Assembly (NCBI RefSeq): GCF_029168945.1
Contig: NC_083607.1
Span: 32,969,257 to 33,033,256, forward strand
DNA from: Cannabis sativa
Lineage: Eukaryota; Streptophyta; Magnoliopsida; Rosales; Cannabaceae
Direction: 5' to 3'
Length of the DNA stretch: 64,000 nucleotides
A program made the position numbers and the translations under genes. This document shows, in pieces, positions 11,947 through 23,538 of the stretch. The stretch's first letter is position 1; each line of letters starts with the position of its first letter. The notes below the pieces were generated by a model. It saw nothing but the letters and a program-made list of their open reading frames with translations. It was not told the DNA's origin and made no database searches.

Positions 11947-12440
11947 AAGCTACGCGAGATCCAAAGCGTAGAGATGTTGAATTCCAAGTTGGGGATTTTG
12001 TTTTTCTTCGGGTGTCCCCAATGAAGGGAATTCGAAGGTTCGGGAAGAAGGGAAAGTTGAGTCCCAGATTTATTGGTCCATTTGAGATTCTTGAGAAAGT
12101 AGGTCAGGTAGCTTATCGGTTGGCTCTACCTCCTGCCTTATCTGGGGTTCATAATGTGTTTCATGTCTCGATGCTTCGGAAATATGTATCTGATACAACT
12201 CATATCTTAAGTTATGAAGACATTGAGCTTCAAACCGACCTGTCGTATGAAGAACAACCAGTACAGATCTTAGACAGGAAAGAAAAGGTGTTGCGAAACA
12301 AGACTATTTCACTAGTCAAAGTGTTGTGGCGGAACAGCAAAGTTGAAGAAGCGACTTGGGAATTAGAGTCGCAGATGCGGGAGTTGTATCCCGAGCTTTC
12401 AGGTAAATTTCGAGGACGAAATTCCTATAAGTGGGGGATA
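11947..12440 (+). pseudogene. Element B integrase C-terminus: GPF/Y module and chromodomain
   Basis: The open segment from 12012 shows [20 protein letters not shown], the GPF/Y motif ([19 protein letters not shown]), the [11 protein letters not shown] block and a chromodomain-like end ([20 protein letters not shown], about 12317-12376). A C-terminal chromodomain after GPF/Y defines chromoviruses, and with this gag/pol sequence it points to the Tekay/Del lineage. The chromodomain would guide integration toward particular chromatin. It is separated from the main pol frame by the stop at 11944 and an indel just after it. The reading frame runs on to a stop 30 bases inside the 3' LTR. Confidence 0.88.
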
Positions 12441-12442
12441 GT
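12429..12442 (+). other. Element B polypurine tract
   Basis: AAGTGGGGGATAGT sits directly before the 3' LTR, the position of the plus-strand DNA primer. Confidence 0.8.
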
Positions 12443-14482
12443 TGTAATATCCCAGAAAATAAATAATATTTAAATGGACATATTTTATTAAATATGTAAT
12501 TACTTGGAAAATGAAGTAGGATTATGATCTTACTTAGGTGAATTTTTGAGAAATTATTTAATGAAATACGTTATTTTGGGCCCGGTAATTGTGGAAATTT
12601 AGCTATGTGGTTAGCAATGTCACGACATTAAATGAAAGGATTATTTTAAGAATATCCCGGATTAAGTTAGAATTTTATTAGAATGTCGGAATGGGGAGTT
12701 AGTAAAATTACCAAAATGCCCCTAGGGTTTTTTTTTAAAAAAAAAAATTATGTGAGAGGGGTAAATTAGGAATTCAAGAAAATATTTTTTTGAATTTTTC
12801 TTTTCTTTTCTTTGCTGCTGCCTTTTGTTGTAAAACGGAAGGAATTTTAAAAAAAAAAAAAGAAAGAAAAGCTTTTTAAAAGGAAGAAGGAGTTTCCTTC
12901 CAAGAGAAGCAACCTCTTTTTCTCCACCTTCTTCTCCTTTTTCCTTCGAGCAGCTGAACCAGCCTCAAGAGGGATTGGTTTGCTTCAGCCAACACCAATT
13001 TTCAGAGCTAAACTCCATCTCCAAGTTGACCTTGCACCCTAGGTAAGTTCATCCTTTTAGTTTTGGTGTTTTCTTAGGTTTTCAAGCTAGGTTTTGTTAC
13101 TTTTTTGAAAATTTTCAAAGCTGTAGGTTTAGTGAAGGTGTAGGTTTGTTATCCAAGTTAATTATGGTCTGTTAATGCATGTTTGGATTGAATTCATGGC
13201 TGTTGGGATTGATTGGAGAGTGAGGAAGCTAAAAGAAACTTGATTTCTTCACTTGAGTGTGTGATTTCAAGCTAGAGATTGAACCATTGTGTTTTGCAGC
13301 TTAGGTTATGTTATATGTATGTTAATAAACTGTTCTGGAAAGTTTGGATAGGTTTGGAGGGGTTTTGGTTCGATTTTGGTGAAAAGGAACTATTGTTCAC
13401 AGTACGCCGGAAACCGGTCGGCCGGATGGGTTCGGTATACCGTAAGCCGGTCGACCCGGTTACTGCGTTAGGAGATTTTCTTCGGGTTTGTTTTATATTC
13501 AGTTTTGACCCGGGGAGTTGTGTACTATCTGTTTTAAATTAAATATGGGATGCTTGACCTAAATTGGGGTTGTTGGGAGTTAGGTTGCATTTGATTTCTA
13601 AATTAGGGTTTTAAATCCGGAATATTATGTTAAGGTATTTATTGTGTTTCAATTGTCGTGACATAGGACCGGGATTGCCTAGCTTGTTTTTCCACCCAAG
13701 TCGGCCATATTCTTGACTTCTGAATTAAGGTAAGAAAAGTGGTAAGCACCATATGTGGTTAAAAATCAATGAATGAATGGAGGTGATCTTGATTATTATC
13801 ATGATATTGATTAAAGCTTATTAAGCCTAGGTTATTACCTAGGGTTGGGAACGGTTATTACCGTTATGAGTAATTACTCTTGAAACCACGGTTAGGTTTC
13901 TTACTTATCGTTTGCGTTATCGGGCAACGATAGTGACATATTCAGCTCGTATGTAACGAGTGGTAAAAGTGGTACTTTATTAAGTACCAGAAATGTATGA
14001 TGTTTAAGAAAATGCTTGTTATTATCGAATAGTGAGTAAACATAATGGCATGAGATTAAGTGGATAATCACTTTCTTTAAATTATTGTTTTGATCACTTT
14101 CTTGCTGAGTCTCTGTGACTCACTGGTGCTTTATGGTGCAGGTAAAGGAAAAGCTAAAGTCGAACAACCATGAGTTATGGTCACAGCAGCAATGTACATA
14201 CCGGCGCGGGCGGCCAGTTTACAGGATGCTCTATTTTGATTGTATTTTGGAAAATATAAAGGTTATGCTGTAAAATACTTTGAAACCAGTTTGTAAATAT
14301 TTTGGAAACAGGGGGACCCCATAAATCATGTTACTTATCTTTTGTTAAAACAATTTAAAGGTTAAGTTTTAACTATCAAAATTTTAATTACCCACACTTT
14401 TAGTGTAATTACTTCTTATATAATTATTGGTATTTTAAATAAAGTGCACACACGTGGCGTCCCTGTTGGTCAGGGCGTTACA
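12443..14482 (+). repeat. Element B 3' LTR
   Basis: A 2040-bp LTR matching 5557-7629. It differs at scattered single bases, at the CG-rich palindrome block (about 13398-13470), near 14200-14215, and by a deletion of about 33 bases near 14418. It ends GGCGTTACA and is followed by the TTCGA target duplication. Confidence 0.95.
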
Positions 14483-14517
14483 TTCGAGTTTGGTAAATTT
14501 AAAATACGGGCTTTACA
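14483..14517 (+). repeat. Chromovirus C 5' LTR, last part (after element B)
   Basis: TTCGA (the duplicated target of B) followed by the final 30 bases of the C LTR, identical to the end of the 3' LTR at 21272-21301. Confidence 0.92.
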
Positions 14518-14520
14518 GTT

Positions 14521-14532
14521 TGGTATCAGAGC
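14521..14532 (+). other. Element C primer binding site
   Basis: TGGTATCAGAGC lies three bases after the restored end of the C 5' LTR and matches the initiator methionine tRNA primer type, as in element B. Confidence 0.9.
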
Positions 14533-14787
14533 CACCAGGTTGTTCACTGAAGATCGTCAAGATATGTACAATCAAGGCCAGTGTCGAGCTCAACTCATGG
14601 TTCCGTAAGCTTTACTTCTTTTCGCAAACTATTTTAAGATATGTTGTATATATGATTAAATAGATGTTATAAAACCCTAATTGCGGTCTTGAAAATATTT
14701 TGAGCACTGTCTGACCTTCGTGCCTTGTGGGTTCGCAGGCTAAGTCCTAATAATGGACGCCCAGCAAAACGTTCAAGGTAGGGTTAA

Positions 14788-16013
14788 ATGGTTGAGACCG
14801 GAGGTGGTCGGGGTGGTAGAAATCCCCAAAACCCCCATGGACGCAGTAGAGGTCGCGGTCGTGTTCCAAGAGGTGGGCACGAGAATCCACCTCAGGCCCC
14901 GGTTGATTGGGAACAAAGGTTTGCTGAGATGAAAACTAGAATTGAGCAATAAGAAGAAGAGATCTGACGACTCAGGCAACGAGATGCTCCTGTTGAGCCT
15001 CCCCCGCAACGGCCTGCTGCAGTTCCTACAGCTCCTGCGGTGCCAGCTGAGCAATATGTTGCTGGTAACCGTATGGAACCTTTATATGAGAGATTCAGGA
15101 AGCAGGCACCTCCAGTGTTTCTGGGAGGCCCTGATGTTTTAAAAGCTGAACAGTGGTTGACCGTTATTGAAAGAATATTGAATTTTATGGGAGTGGTCGG
15201 AAATGATAGAGTGGCATGTGCCACGTTTCAATTTCAAGAGGATGCCCTGATTTGGTGGGAGATGGTATCCCTCACCAGAGATGTTACCAGAATCATGACC
15301 TGGGAGGAATTCCGGGATTTATTCAATGCCAAATATTATAATGAGGCGGTCCGCAGTGCAAAGCGGAAGGAATTTGTTGAGTTGGTACAAGGAGAAGGAA
15401 TGTCTGTAACTGAATATACAACCAAGTTTGATCGCTTGGCCAAGCTAGCCTCCGGAATTGTACCAGCAGACTTTAGCAAAAAGGAAAAGTATTTGGCTGG
15501 GCTGAATGCCAAGATCAGGCATGACCTGGTTATTACCGCGAATGATACCACAACCTATGCAGAAATGGTTGACAAGGCTCTTCGAGCTGAAGGAGCAGTT
15601 AAGTTTTTGCAAGAAACCCGAGAGCCTTCTGGTGTTGGTGGGATCACTACTCTCCCTATGTCTGGTCCTGGAAAAGAGAGTGGTGATTCTACTTTTGAAC
15701 AGAAGAAAAGAACTTTTCCATCTTTGGGAAGTTCAGGGCAAAGTAAAAGGTTTCGAGGAAACCAGAACAAAGGAGGACGTCAGACTTACTCCTATCCTGA
15801 GTGCCCGCGTTGGAAGAAGCATCACCCCGGGACTTGTAACCGGAGAGCCTGTTTTTAGTGTGGTTCGGTGGGACATCTCAGGAAAGACTGTCCTCAGTTG
15901 AAGAAAGAGGAACCAAAGCCTGAGGTCAAACCTGTGCCTGCACCTGCTCGTGTATTTGCTATAACTCAGGCTGATGCTGCTGCCAGCCCTTCAGTAGTAC
16001 AGGTCAGCTTCTA
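14788..16013 (+). pseudogene. Element C gag with disrupted zinc knuckle
   Basis: The likely ATG at 14788 opens an Arg/Gly-rich N-terminus (MVETGGGRGGRNPQNP). The frame has two early stops near 14948 and 14966, then runs open through the gag core (PLYERFRKQAPPVFLGGPD, WEEFRDLFNAKYYNEAVR) to a TAG at 15856. That stop falls inside the CCHC knuckle: CF-stop-CGSVGHLRKDC. The preceding CPRWKKHHPG has Trp where element B has Cys. After the knuckle the same frame continues to a TAA at about 16011. A one-base shift there precedes the protease. This is a decayed gag, homologous to but clearly divergent from that of element B. Confidence 0.88.
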
Positions 16014-19000
16014 ATAAACGGTTTTGCTTATACTGCTTTATTTGATTCGGGTGCTACTCGATCTTATGTGTCATCAAGAGTTCTTGATCAGCTTGATAGA
16101 CCCATTGATATTTTTGAGACAGGGTTTGGAACCCTGTTGCCTAATGGTGAGTTAATTGTTTCAAGAAAGTGGGTTAGGTCAGTATTAATTAGAATTGAAG
16201 ATAGGGAATTGAATGCTGATCTTGTGGAGTTACCATTGGCCGAATTTGATATTATACTTGGTATGGACTTTTTGTCCAAATACTGTGCTAGTATTGATTG
16301 GAAACAGAAAATGGTGACTTTTCAACCGGAGAATGAGGAACCTTTTGTTTTTGTTGGTTCGGTCCAAGGTTCTCGTGTTCCAAGAATCTCAGCATTAAAA
16401 GCTAGGGATTTGCTACGTAGTGGATGTGTCGGATTCCTAGCAGTGGTGGTGGATTCTAGTAAACCCGCGTTACTTGGACCTGAAGAGGTCAAAGTTGTTA
16501 AGGAATTCCAGGATGTGTTTCTAGAGGAATTGCCTGGATTACCACCTCAGCGGGAGATAGATTTCATCATTGATTTAACTCCTGGAGCAGAACCTGTTTC
16601 AAAGGCACCCTACCGAATAGCACCTGCTAAATTAAAAGAACTGAAGATACAACTCCAAGGGATGTTGGATCTAGGTTTCACTCGGCCTAGTGTGTCAACT
16701 TGGGGAGCCCCAGTTTTATTTGTGAAGAAGAAAGATGGAACTCTTCGGATGTGTATTGATTATCGAGAGCTGAATAAGTTAACCATTTAGAATAAATATC
16801 CTCTGCATAGAATTGACGATTTGTTTGATCAACTTCAAGGCAAAACGATATTCTCTAAGATTGATTTGAGGTCTGGATATCATCAGTTGAGAATTCGAGA
16901 AGAGGATATTCCGAAGACAGCCTTCCGAACCAGATATGGTCATTATGAGATTCTGGTTATGTCTTTTGGGTTAACAAATGCACCGGTAGCCTTTATAGAT
17001 CTCATGAATAGGGTATTCAAGGATTTCCTCGATAATTTTGTAATTGTATTTATCGACGATATTCTTGTATACTCTCGGTCTGAAGCAGAACATGAACAAC
17101 ATCTTCGAATTGTTCTGCAGCGACTTAGAGATCATAAACTCTATGCAAAGTTCAAAAAGTGTGAGTTCTGGCTGTCACAAGTGTCCTTTCTGGGGCATAT
17201 TGTTGGGAAAGACAAAATTATGGTTGATCCAGGAAAGATTGAGGCGGTGAAGAATTGGCCTAGACCTAAAACAGTCATTGAAATTCGAAGTTTTCTCGGT
17301 TTAGCGGGTTATTATCGGCGTTTTGTGGAAGGATTTTCCAATATTGCGATGCCGTTATCCGAGTTAACTAGGAAGAATCACCGATTTATTTGGTCGGATA
17401 AATGTGAAAAGAGTTTCCAAGAGCTGAAGCAACGGTTGATTACAGCTCCCGTTCTTGCCCTGCCATCTGATCAAGAAAAGTTTTTGGTATATTGTGATGC
17501 GTCAAGGCAGGGTTAAGGCTGTGTGTTAATGCAAGCAGATAAAGTCATAGCCTACGCTTCTCGACAATTGAAAGATTATGAGCAGCGTTACCCAACTCAC
17601 GACCTGGAACTTGCAGCAGTGGTGTTCGCATTAAAAATTTGGCGACATTACTTATATGGTGAAAGGTGTGAGATATATACTGACCATAAAAGTCTCAAGT
17701 AATTTTTCACTCAGAAGGATCTGAATATGAGACAGAGAAGGTGGTTAGAGTTTGTAAAAGACTATGACTGTGAAATCCTGTATCATCCTGGAAAGGTAAA
17801 TGTGGTGGCAGATGCCTTAAGCAGAAAGGGACCTGATCAAATATCCAACATGGTCATGATTTCTCCTAAGTTAGCCTCGGAGATGACTAGGGCAAACATT
17901 GAATTGGTGACTGAGAGATTATTTAATCTGATACTTCACTCACACTTGTTGGAAAGAATCAGAGTGGCCCAAATGGAAGATCCTGAATTGGTTCAGCTTC
18001 GAGAAGATGTTTTAGCGGACAAAGCTAAATACTTTTCAACTTCAGAAAATGGAATGCTATTGTTTAAAGCACGAGTGTGTGTCCCTGATATCAATGAACT
18101 TAAGAAAGAAATTCTGGAAGAAGCTCATACTATCCCTTACTCATTGCATCCGGGAACAACCAAAATGTATCAAGACCTAAAACCCTATTTTTGGTGGTAT
18201 GGGATGAAGAGGGATGTGGTAGATTATGTCACTAAGTGCTTAACCTGTCAACAAATCAAAGCTGAACATCAACGACCGACAGGATTACTTCAGCCATTAA
18301 CACTTCCAGAATGGAAATGGGAAGACATTGCAATGGACTTTGTAGTTGGCTTGCCTAGAATCACAGGAATGTACGACTCAGTTTGGGTTGTAGTGGATCG
18401 CTTTACAAAGTCAGCACATTTCTTACCAGTTAAGGTAACCTATACAATGGATCAGTATGCTGATTTGTATGTGAAAGAAATTGTTCGTCTTCATGGAGTA
18501 CCGAAATCCATCGTTTCAGATAGAGACCCTAAATGTACATCGAAGTTTTGGGTGAGTTTGCTGAAGGCTATGGGAACTAATTTGAAATTCAGCACGGCCT
18601 TCCATCCTCAAACAGATGGGCAATCTGAGCGAACTATTCAAATTCTTGAAGATTTGTTACGAGCTTGTGTCATGGACTTTGGAGGGTCATGGAGTAAATA
18701 TTTGCCTCTGATTGAATTCTCCTATAATAATAGCTATCAAAGTACCATAGGAATGGCTCCTTATGAGCTGCTCTATGGTAGGAAATGTCGTTCACCAATT
18801 CATTGGGACGAAACAGGTGAACGGAAATACTTAGGCCCTTAATTGGTCCAGAAGACAAATGAAGCAATAGACAAGATCAAAGCTCGAATGCTTGCTTCTC
18901 AAAGCAGGCAGAAAAGTTATGCAGATCCCAAGCGACGGGATGTTACATTCCAACCTGGTGATCATGTCTTTCTACGAGTATCCCCAATGAAAGGAATCAG

Positions 19001-19390
19001 ACGCTTTGGAAAGAAAGGCAAGTTGAGTCCTAGGTTTATTGGACCTTTTGAAATTCTGGAAAAGGTTGGACAAGTTGCTTATCGGTTGGCTTTACCTCCA
19101 TCATTGTCAGCTGTGCATAATGTATTTCATGTTTCCATGCTGAGAAAGTATGTATCTGATCCAATGCACGTTCTGAGTTATGAAATGTTGGAGTTGCAAC
19201 CTGACCTATCTTATGATGAACAACCAGTGCAAATTCTTGATAGGAAGGAAAAGGTTCTTTGAACTAAAACCGTATCATTGGTTGAAGTACTCTGGAGGAA
19301 TAGTAAAGTGGAAGAAGCCACTTGGGAGTGGGAGGCTGATATGAGGGCTTAGCATCCTGAGTAGCTTAGGTAGATTTTGGGGACAAAATC
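16014..19390 (+). pseudogene. Element C pol: protease, RT, RNase H, integrase, chromodomain (multiple stops)
   Basis: Protease [11 protein letters not shown] is at about 16044 with the canonical D-S-G. RT includes [12 protein letters not shown], then a TAG at 16788, and the FIDDILVYS box near 17050. RNase H is broken by TAA at 17514 (after YCDASRQG) and TAA at 17700 (after DHKSLK). Integrase is largely open from 17727 to 18842, with the HHCC finger, [20 protein letters not shown] and GQSERTIQ, ending in a TAA at 18840. GPF/Y ([19 protein letters not shown]) is at about 19044, followed by a TGA at 19260 and a chromodomain with further stops. Apart from these stops the domains keep one frame, so the element aged by point mutation rather than deletion. 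Confidence 0.92.
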
Positions 19391-19395
19391 CTTTT

Positions 19396-19409
19396 AACGG
19401 GGGGATAAT
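19396..19409 (+). other. Element C polypurine tract
   Basis: A run of six G residues followed by ATAAT sits immediately upstream of the 3' LTR, as in element B. Confidence 0.78.
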
Positions 19410-21301
19410 TGTAAAGACCGCATCTGATTAGTACTTTAAATTATTAAATAATTAGGGTTTATGTATGAGATTTTATTATTATTTATAAAAATACATATTC
19501 TGGGAATTTATTTGAGTTCGTATATGTTTATTATGCTATTTATGTAAATTTCTCAATTTTGTGATTGTGTTCGGAAGCTGTGGAAAGTGACGTTGGGCCT
19601 TTAGAGAGTTGTATCTTATAAGATTTAGAATGCTATCGGGGTATCGTTGTTAGATATTAGTGTTGTTGGTTTTCTGGGGGTCCACAAATGACTTAATTAC
19701 CCTTGTGGGTTATTAGCTACTTGGTAAATAGCTAGAAGGGTATAGTAGTCTTTTGGACTTAATCTCTATTTTGTCTTTTATGAAAATATATGCTGAATAT
19801 ATAACTTAGTAATTTTAAAAGAAAAAGAAAAAAAAAGGAAACCATTTTCTTGAATAGAAAAATTGAGAGAAACCTAGATTTTTCGTAAGTCTTTCTTCCC
19901 TTTCCTTTTTAACCTTAAAGCATAGCAAAGGAAGAGGGATTTCATTGCTGTGATTCTCTAAGTTCCAGCAAGGATTTAAACTTCAATCAAGGTAAGAATC
20001 CCTAGGTTTTACTAATTGAGCTTTAGTTAAAAGTTAGGTTGCATATAGCTTGAGTTTTGATATTTAAGTTGCTGTAGGATCTAAGAGAGGTTTGATTTGA
20101 TAATCTGGAGATTATTTGATATTGTTTAAGTTTATTTGAACTGAATTTATTTGCTAATTTGAGATTTGAGCTAAGTTAGAGTTTGAGAACTCAAACCTAG
20201 CTCTTTAATGGTGAATTGGAAATTTGTGGGGATTGTTGAATTCTAATGCTTGGGATTGGTTTAATATAGTATATACAGGTATTCTAGGAGATTTTAGAAA
20301 GTTTGGGTTTAAATTGAGGTGTGGAGGTTGGATTTTTGGTTCCCAGTCCGGAACCGGAATTCCGGTTCCTGGGAGCCTGTGGCAACCGGTCGACCGGTTG
20401 GTCCCTGGAACCGGACTTCCGGTTGGGAACCGGCCTGCCGGTTGAGGCTTTTTCCCGAGCCTTAGTTTTTCTCGTTTTTGCGTAATATAGGGTATTGGCA
20501 TCCAATTTATCGATATGGTTAATCTTAGTTTGGTTTTAGCATCCCCGATAAGTGTTTTAGCGTGTCTCTCATCGAGTTCTCAATATTATGGTTTAGGGCC
20601 CTGTAAAGCGTTGAGCTGCATTTTCCACTCAGGCTGACCGGCACACTTGAGCACGGAGCGAGGTAAGATAGCGTAAGAATTTATATATGAATGTATATGC
20701 TTGTGTTAGTATAGTGTTGCATATTGAGGTGGTTAGGTGTTACCAGCACGAGTACATAGGGTACGTCGTGTTCGTGGTATAACACTTAGTAATTCCCTGG
20801 AGTACTGTTAGGGCTCTACCAACACGAGTACAGAATTGGTACTTTAGTGCATTTGGTACAGTAGTCGTACTACCCTTAAGAACGTTCTTAACCATTTGGT
20901 GAGCTTAATTATTGAGCTCAGCGCGGCTTAACCATAAAGCCGACATCGCATTATTTTTATATATTTCTTGCATATCTTACTGAGTCTGTTGACTCATCAG
21001 TTTGCTACCTTGTGTAGGTAAAGGAAAAGCAAAGCTGGAGGAACAGTGAGATAGAGCTTGGTAGTGATTGTACATATCGCGGCAGTGCAGCCTGGAGGGT
21101 TTCGGTTTTTGTTATTATTTTGGAGTCTGTATTTTGAGGTTGCATGCTAGCAAGTTTTAAAAAAAAAGTTGTACCTATATATTAGTAAAATACTTTTAAA
21201 GTGTATTTTGATATTCGGGATTCCGACCCATAAAGTTATAAAGATATATTATATTAAAGTTAATCTTTCGAGTTTGGTAAATTTAAAATACGGGCTTTAC
21301 A
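19410..21301 (+). repeat. Chromovirus C 3' LTR (uninterrupted)
   Basis: An LTR of 1892 bp, TGTAAAGACC to GGGCTTTACA. It preserves the empty target of element B (TTCGA at 21267-21271). It carries the same GC-rich palindromic block (about 20340-20440) and the TGAGTC/GACTCA pair (20981-20996) as the 5' copy. Confidence 0.93.
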
Positions 21302-21608
21302 GATTGTGTGATCAATGCTGAATGCAAGCATCGTGGGATTGAGGCTGAATACACTGATAATGGGATCGTGTGTATGCCATATCCACGTAAGTTGATCCCT
21401 GAGTTGTAGGGATTGAGCTGGTGACTCATGATGCGTTAAGCTGAATTCGCTAAGTGTTGATCATTCTGCAAGGCTCATTGAATATTCCATACTGGATGTG
21501 CCAGCGAGGCCTCCTGCTTGGCATATCGTTCCGAGCAAATGCTCCAATTGGAATCCATGTGTCACCATTCTCGTGATGCCACGTTAGAGTGCTAAATTTG
21601 GGATAACA
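21302..21608 (-). repeat. Tat copy A LTR, proximal (U3) part
   Basis: After the second GATTG duplication (21302-21306) the LTR of copy A resumes in minus orientation and ends at GGATAACA (21601-21608), the reverse of the TGTTATCC that starts the LTR of copy D at 23315. Bases 21385-21392 are the uninterrupted counterpart of the hAT target site in copy D. Without element C the LTR is about 670 bp. Confidence 0.88.
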
Positions 21609-22240
21609 GAAATTATTAATAAGATGGAAATAATTCATGTTATTTTCATATCCATCTAAGTATAATTTATAAATATTAAATTAAAATTTATATTTAGAAT
21701 TTTTCATTCTAAATTGGAAATTTTAATTAAACAAATATATATATTTAAAATAAATTTATTAAAATAAATATTAGAAGAAAATACACTTTAAATAATGAGC
21801 TTTATTATTAGGACATTCGATCTCCATTGTTGGTTCTACATAGTTCTTGTTTTAGTGAGTAATCCTCCCTAATGGAGGAACGTTCATTAGCAATTTAACG
21901 CCGTAGAATCTCGAAAGATAATATTATTTGTAAGTGTTTTATATAGTATTGATCACCCTAATGATGGCGACTGTATTTGACTTACAAAAGTATGAAACAA
22001 TTGTGGAAGCTCATAAGATAGAATAGCCTTGACTCTCGCCTAAACGGGACAACGTAGGATTCCAATCTTGATCGAATAAAAGGTTGTTAGAATGTCTATC
22101 ATTTTATATGAGCTGACAACTCTATTCAATGGATGGTATCACTGACTCTCGCCTAAACGAGACACTGATATCAGTTTGTTGAAGACCTTGGAAATTATTT
22201 AGGATTGTATGTTTTAGTATTTTCACTTGTCATTCCTACT
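21609..22240 (+). repeat. Copia-type leader repeat, copy 1
   Basis: An AT-rich non-coding segment highly similar to 58215-58870. Both contain the string GACTCTCGCCTAAACG twice, about 113 bases apart (22031 and 22144 here). It lies upstream of a decayed Ty1/copia integrase, and copy 2 lies upstream of a decayed copia RNase H, so it is best read as the untranslated leader of a copia family. Confidence 0.7.
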
Positions 22241-23314
22241 TGCTATGTGATTAATAATTTCTGAATTGTGTATGAATTTATATTGAACCATGTTATTTTC
22301 TGTTGTTAAATTGTAGTTTAATTTTCTAATGAGATAAATCCCTAATGGATTTTCACCATTAGACCAACATAATTGTTTTAGATCTCGAATGATAAATATT
22401 GTAAATGCAACATCTAGATGTTCATCAATTGATGACACCTTAGACTAGTATTTACAATATGAAACAAGAAGATTATATAAGTAAGATTACTTTGACTCTA
22501 GCTAATCGAAGCATCGTTGGATTCTTATTTAAAAACGAAATTATCCTAATTCCTCTTAGCTTATTCATTTCGAATTAGCTCAATAACATATCATTGGATG
22601 AATGGTCTATAAATCATTTCATGTAATTCTATATTTTTTCTTAAGAAATTAAATGACGCATATGATTATATTCCTGATATTCTATCCCAAAATGATATAA
22701 ATCCTCAATCTTAAAAATCTTCTACTTGTATGGGCAAATCAGACTTAGAGTTATATTAGTAGTGGTGGTCCAAGAAAGAATTACTCATTATACTGTTACA
22801 CTTTCACAAGTGTTTAATAACCATTTTCTATCAATGGATTCAAACTGTATGTTAGTAGGAATATGAGTTTAGTATTCAGTGACCAGGATCCACTTACACT
22901 ATTCTAAGAACTCTTTAATGTAACTAAACCTAAGTCATCAAAAGACTACAACCACATTTTTTTTGAAATCTATGGTATTTGTATCTTGTTCATAGTGGTT
23001 TTGACAAGATCAATCTCTGGAAAGAGTTAATATGCCTATATCCATTGAAAGTAAGTTCATCTCATTCGCAGATTGATGTACATTCAGGGGTGGATATGAG
23101 TTTTTTGTTGTATTCTTAAAACGATCACTCTAGAGTTTACCTTATGCAAAAGAAATTTGAAATGTTTGAAAAATTTCATGAATTTCTAGCAATGGTGATA
23201 AACCATTAAGATAAGTGGTTAAAGATCTTGCGAACTGATAAGGGTGGAGAAATAGTTAGTAGATATGCAGTTCGAAGATCAATAAGTTGATTTTAGAATT
23301 ATATCCAAACTTAC
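22241..23314 (+). pseudogene. Decayed Ty1/copia gag-integrase remnant
   Basis: Much of this is unreadable, but at about 23150-23270 one frame reads KFEMFEKFHEFLAMV and then WLKILRTDKGGEIVS. This fits the copia integrase core region around the conserved RTDKGGE (usually RSDRGGE). Upstream bases 23040-23150 carry weaker integrase-like text with stops. The element is cut at 23314 by the insertion of Tat copy D. The expected RT and RNase H are not seen downstream in this window. I find no intact gene here. Confidence 0.65.
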
Positions 23315-23538
23315 TGTTATCCAAAAATTGGCACTCTGACGTGGCATCGCAAGAATGGTGACACGTGGCATCTACTTAGAGCACCTGGTCGGATCAACAT
23401 GCTGAGCAGGATGCCTCGCTGGCATGTCCATAATGGAATACTCAACGAGCCATGTAGAATGAGCAACACTTAGCGAATTCAACCAAGCACTTCATGAGTC
23501 ACCAGCTCAATCCCTATAACTCAGGGATCAACTTGCGT
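23315..23538 (+). repeat. Tat copy D 5' LTR, first part
   Basis: Starts TGTTATCC and matches the reverse complement of 21393-21608. It is interrupted by a hAT element; the last eight bases, ACTTGCGT (23531-23538), are duplicated at 28435-28442. The preceding CTTAC (23310-23314) is the candidate 5-bp duplication of copy D, but its partner is not in the window. Confidence 0.87.

Larger units (their letters stand above)
5557..14482 (+). mobile_element. Chromovirus B (Ty3/gypsy, Tekay-like), youngest nested LTR element
   Basis: A full-length 8926-bp LTR retrotransposon inserted in the 5' LTR of element C. Its LTRs (5557-7629 and 12443-14482) begin TGTAATATCCC and end GGCGTTACA. It is flanked by TTCGA at 5552-5556 and 14483-14487. 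The empty site is preserved in the 3' LTR of C at 21267-21271. Order: LTR, PBS, gag with a CCHC knuckle, protease, RT, RNase H, integrase, GPF/Y and chromodomain, purine tract, LTR. Gag/protease is frameshifted in several places, but the rest of pol is open over 919 residues. Confidence 0.95.
3701..21301 (+). mobile_element. Chromovirus C (Ty3/gypsy, Tekay-like), containing nested element B
   Basis: A complete LTR retrotransposon with LTRs of about 1.89 kb (5': 3701-5556 plus 14488-14517; 3': 19410-21301), both starting TGTAAAGACC and ending GGGCTTTACA. It is flanked by the 5-bp duplication GATTG (3696-3700 and 21302-21306). Inside are a PBS, gag, protease-RT-RNase H-integrase with a chromodomain, and a purine tract. 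Removing element B leaves about 8.67 kb. The uninterrupted target can be seen in the paralogous LTR of copy D at about 28510-28540. Multiple in-frame stops make it non-autonomous today. Confidence 0.93.
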
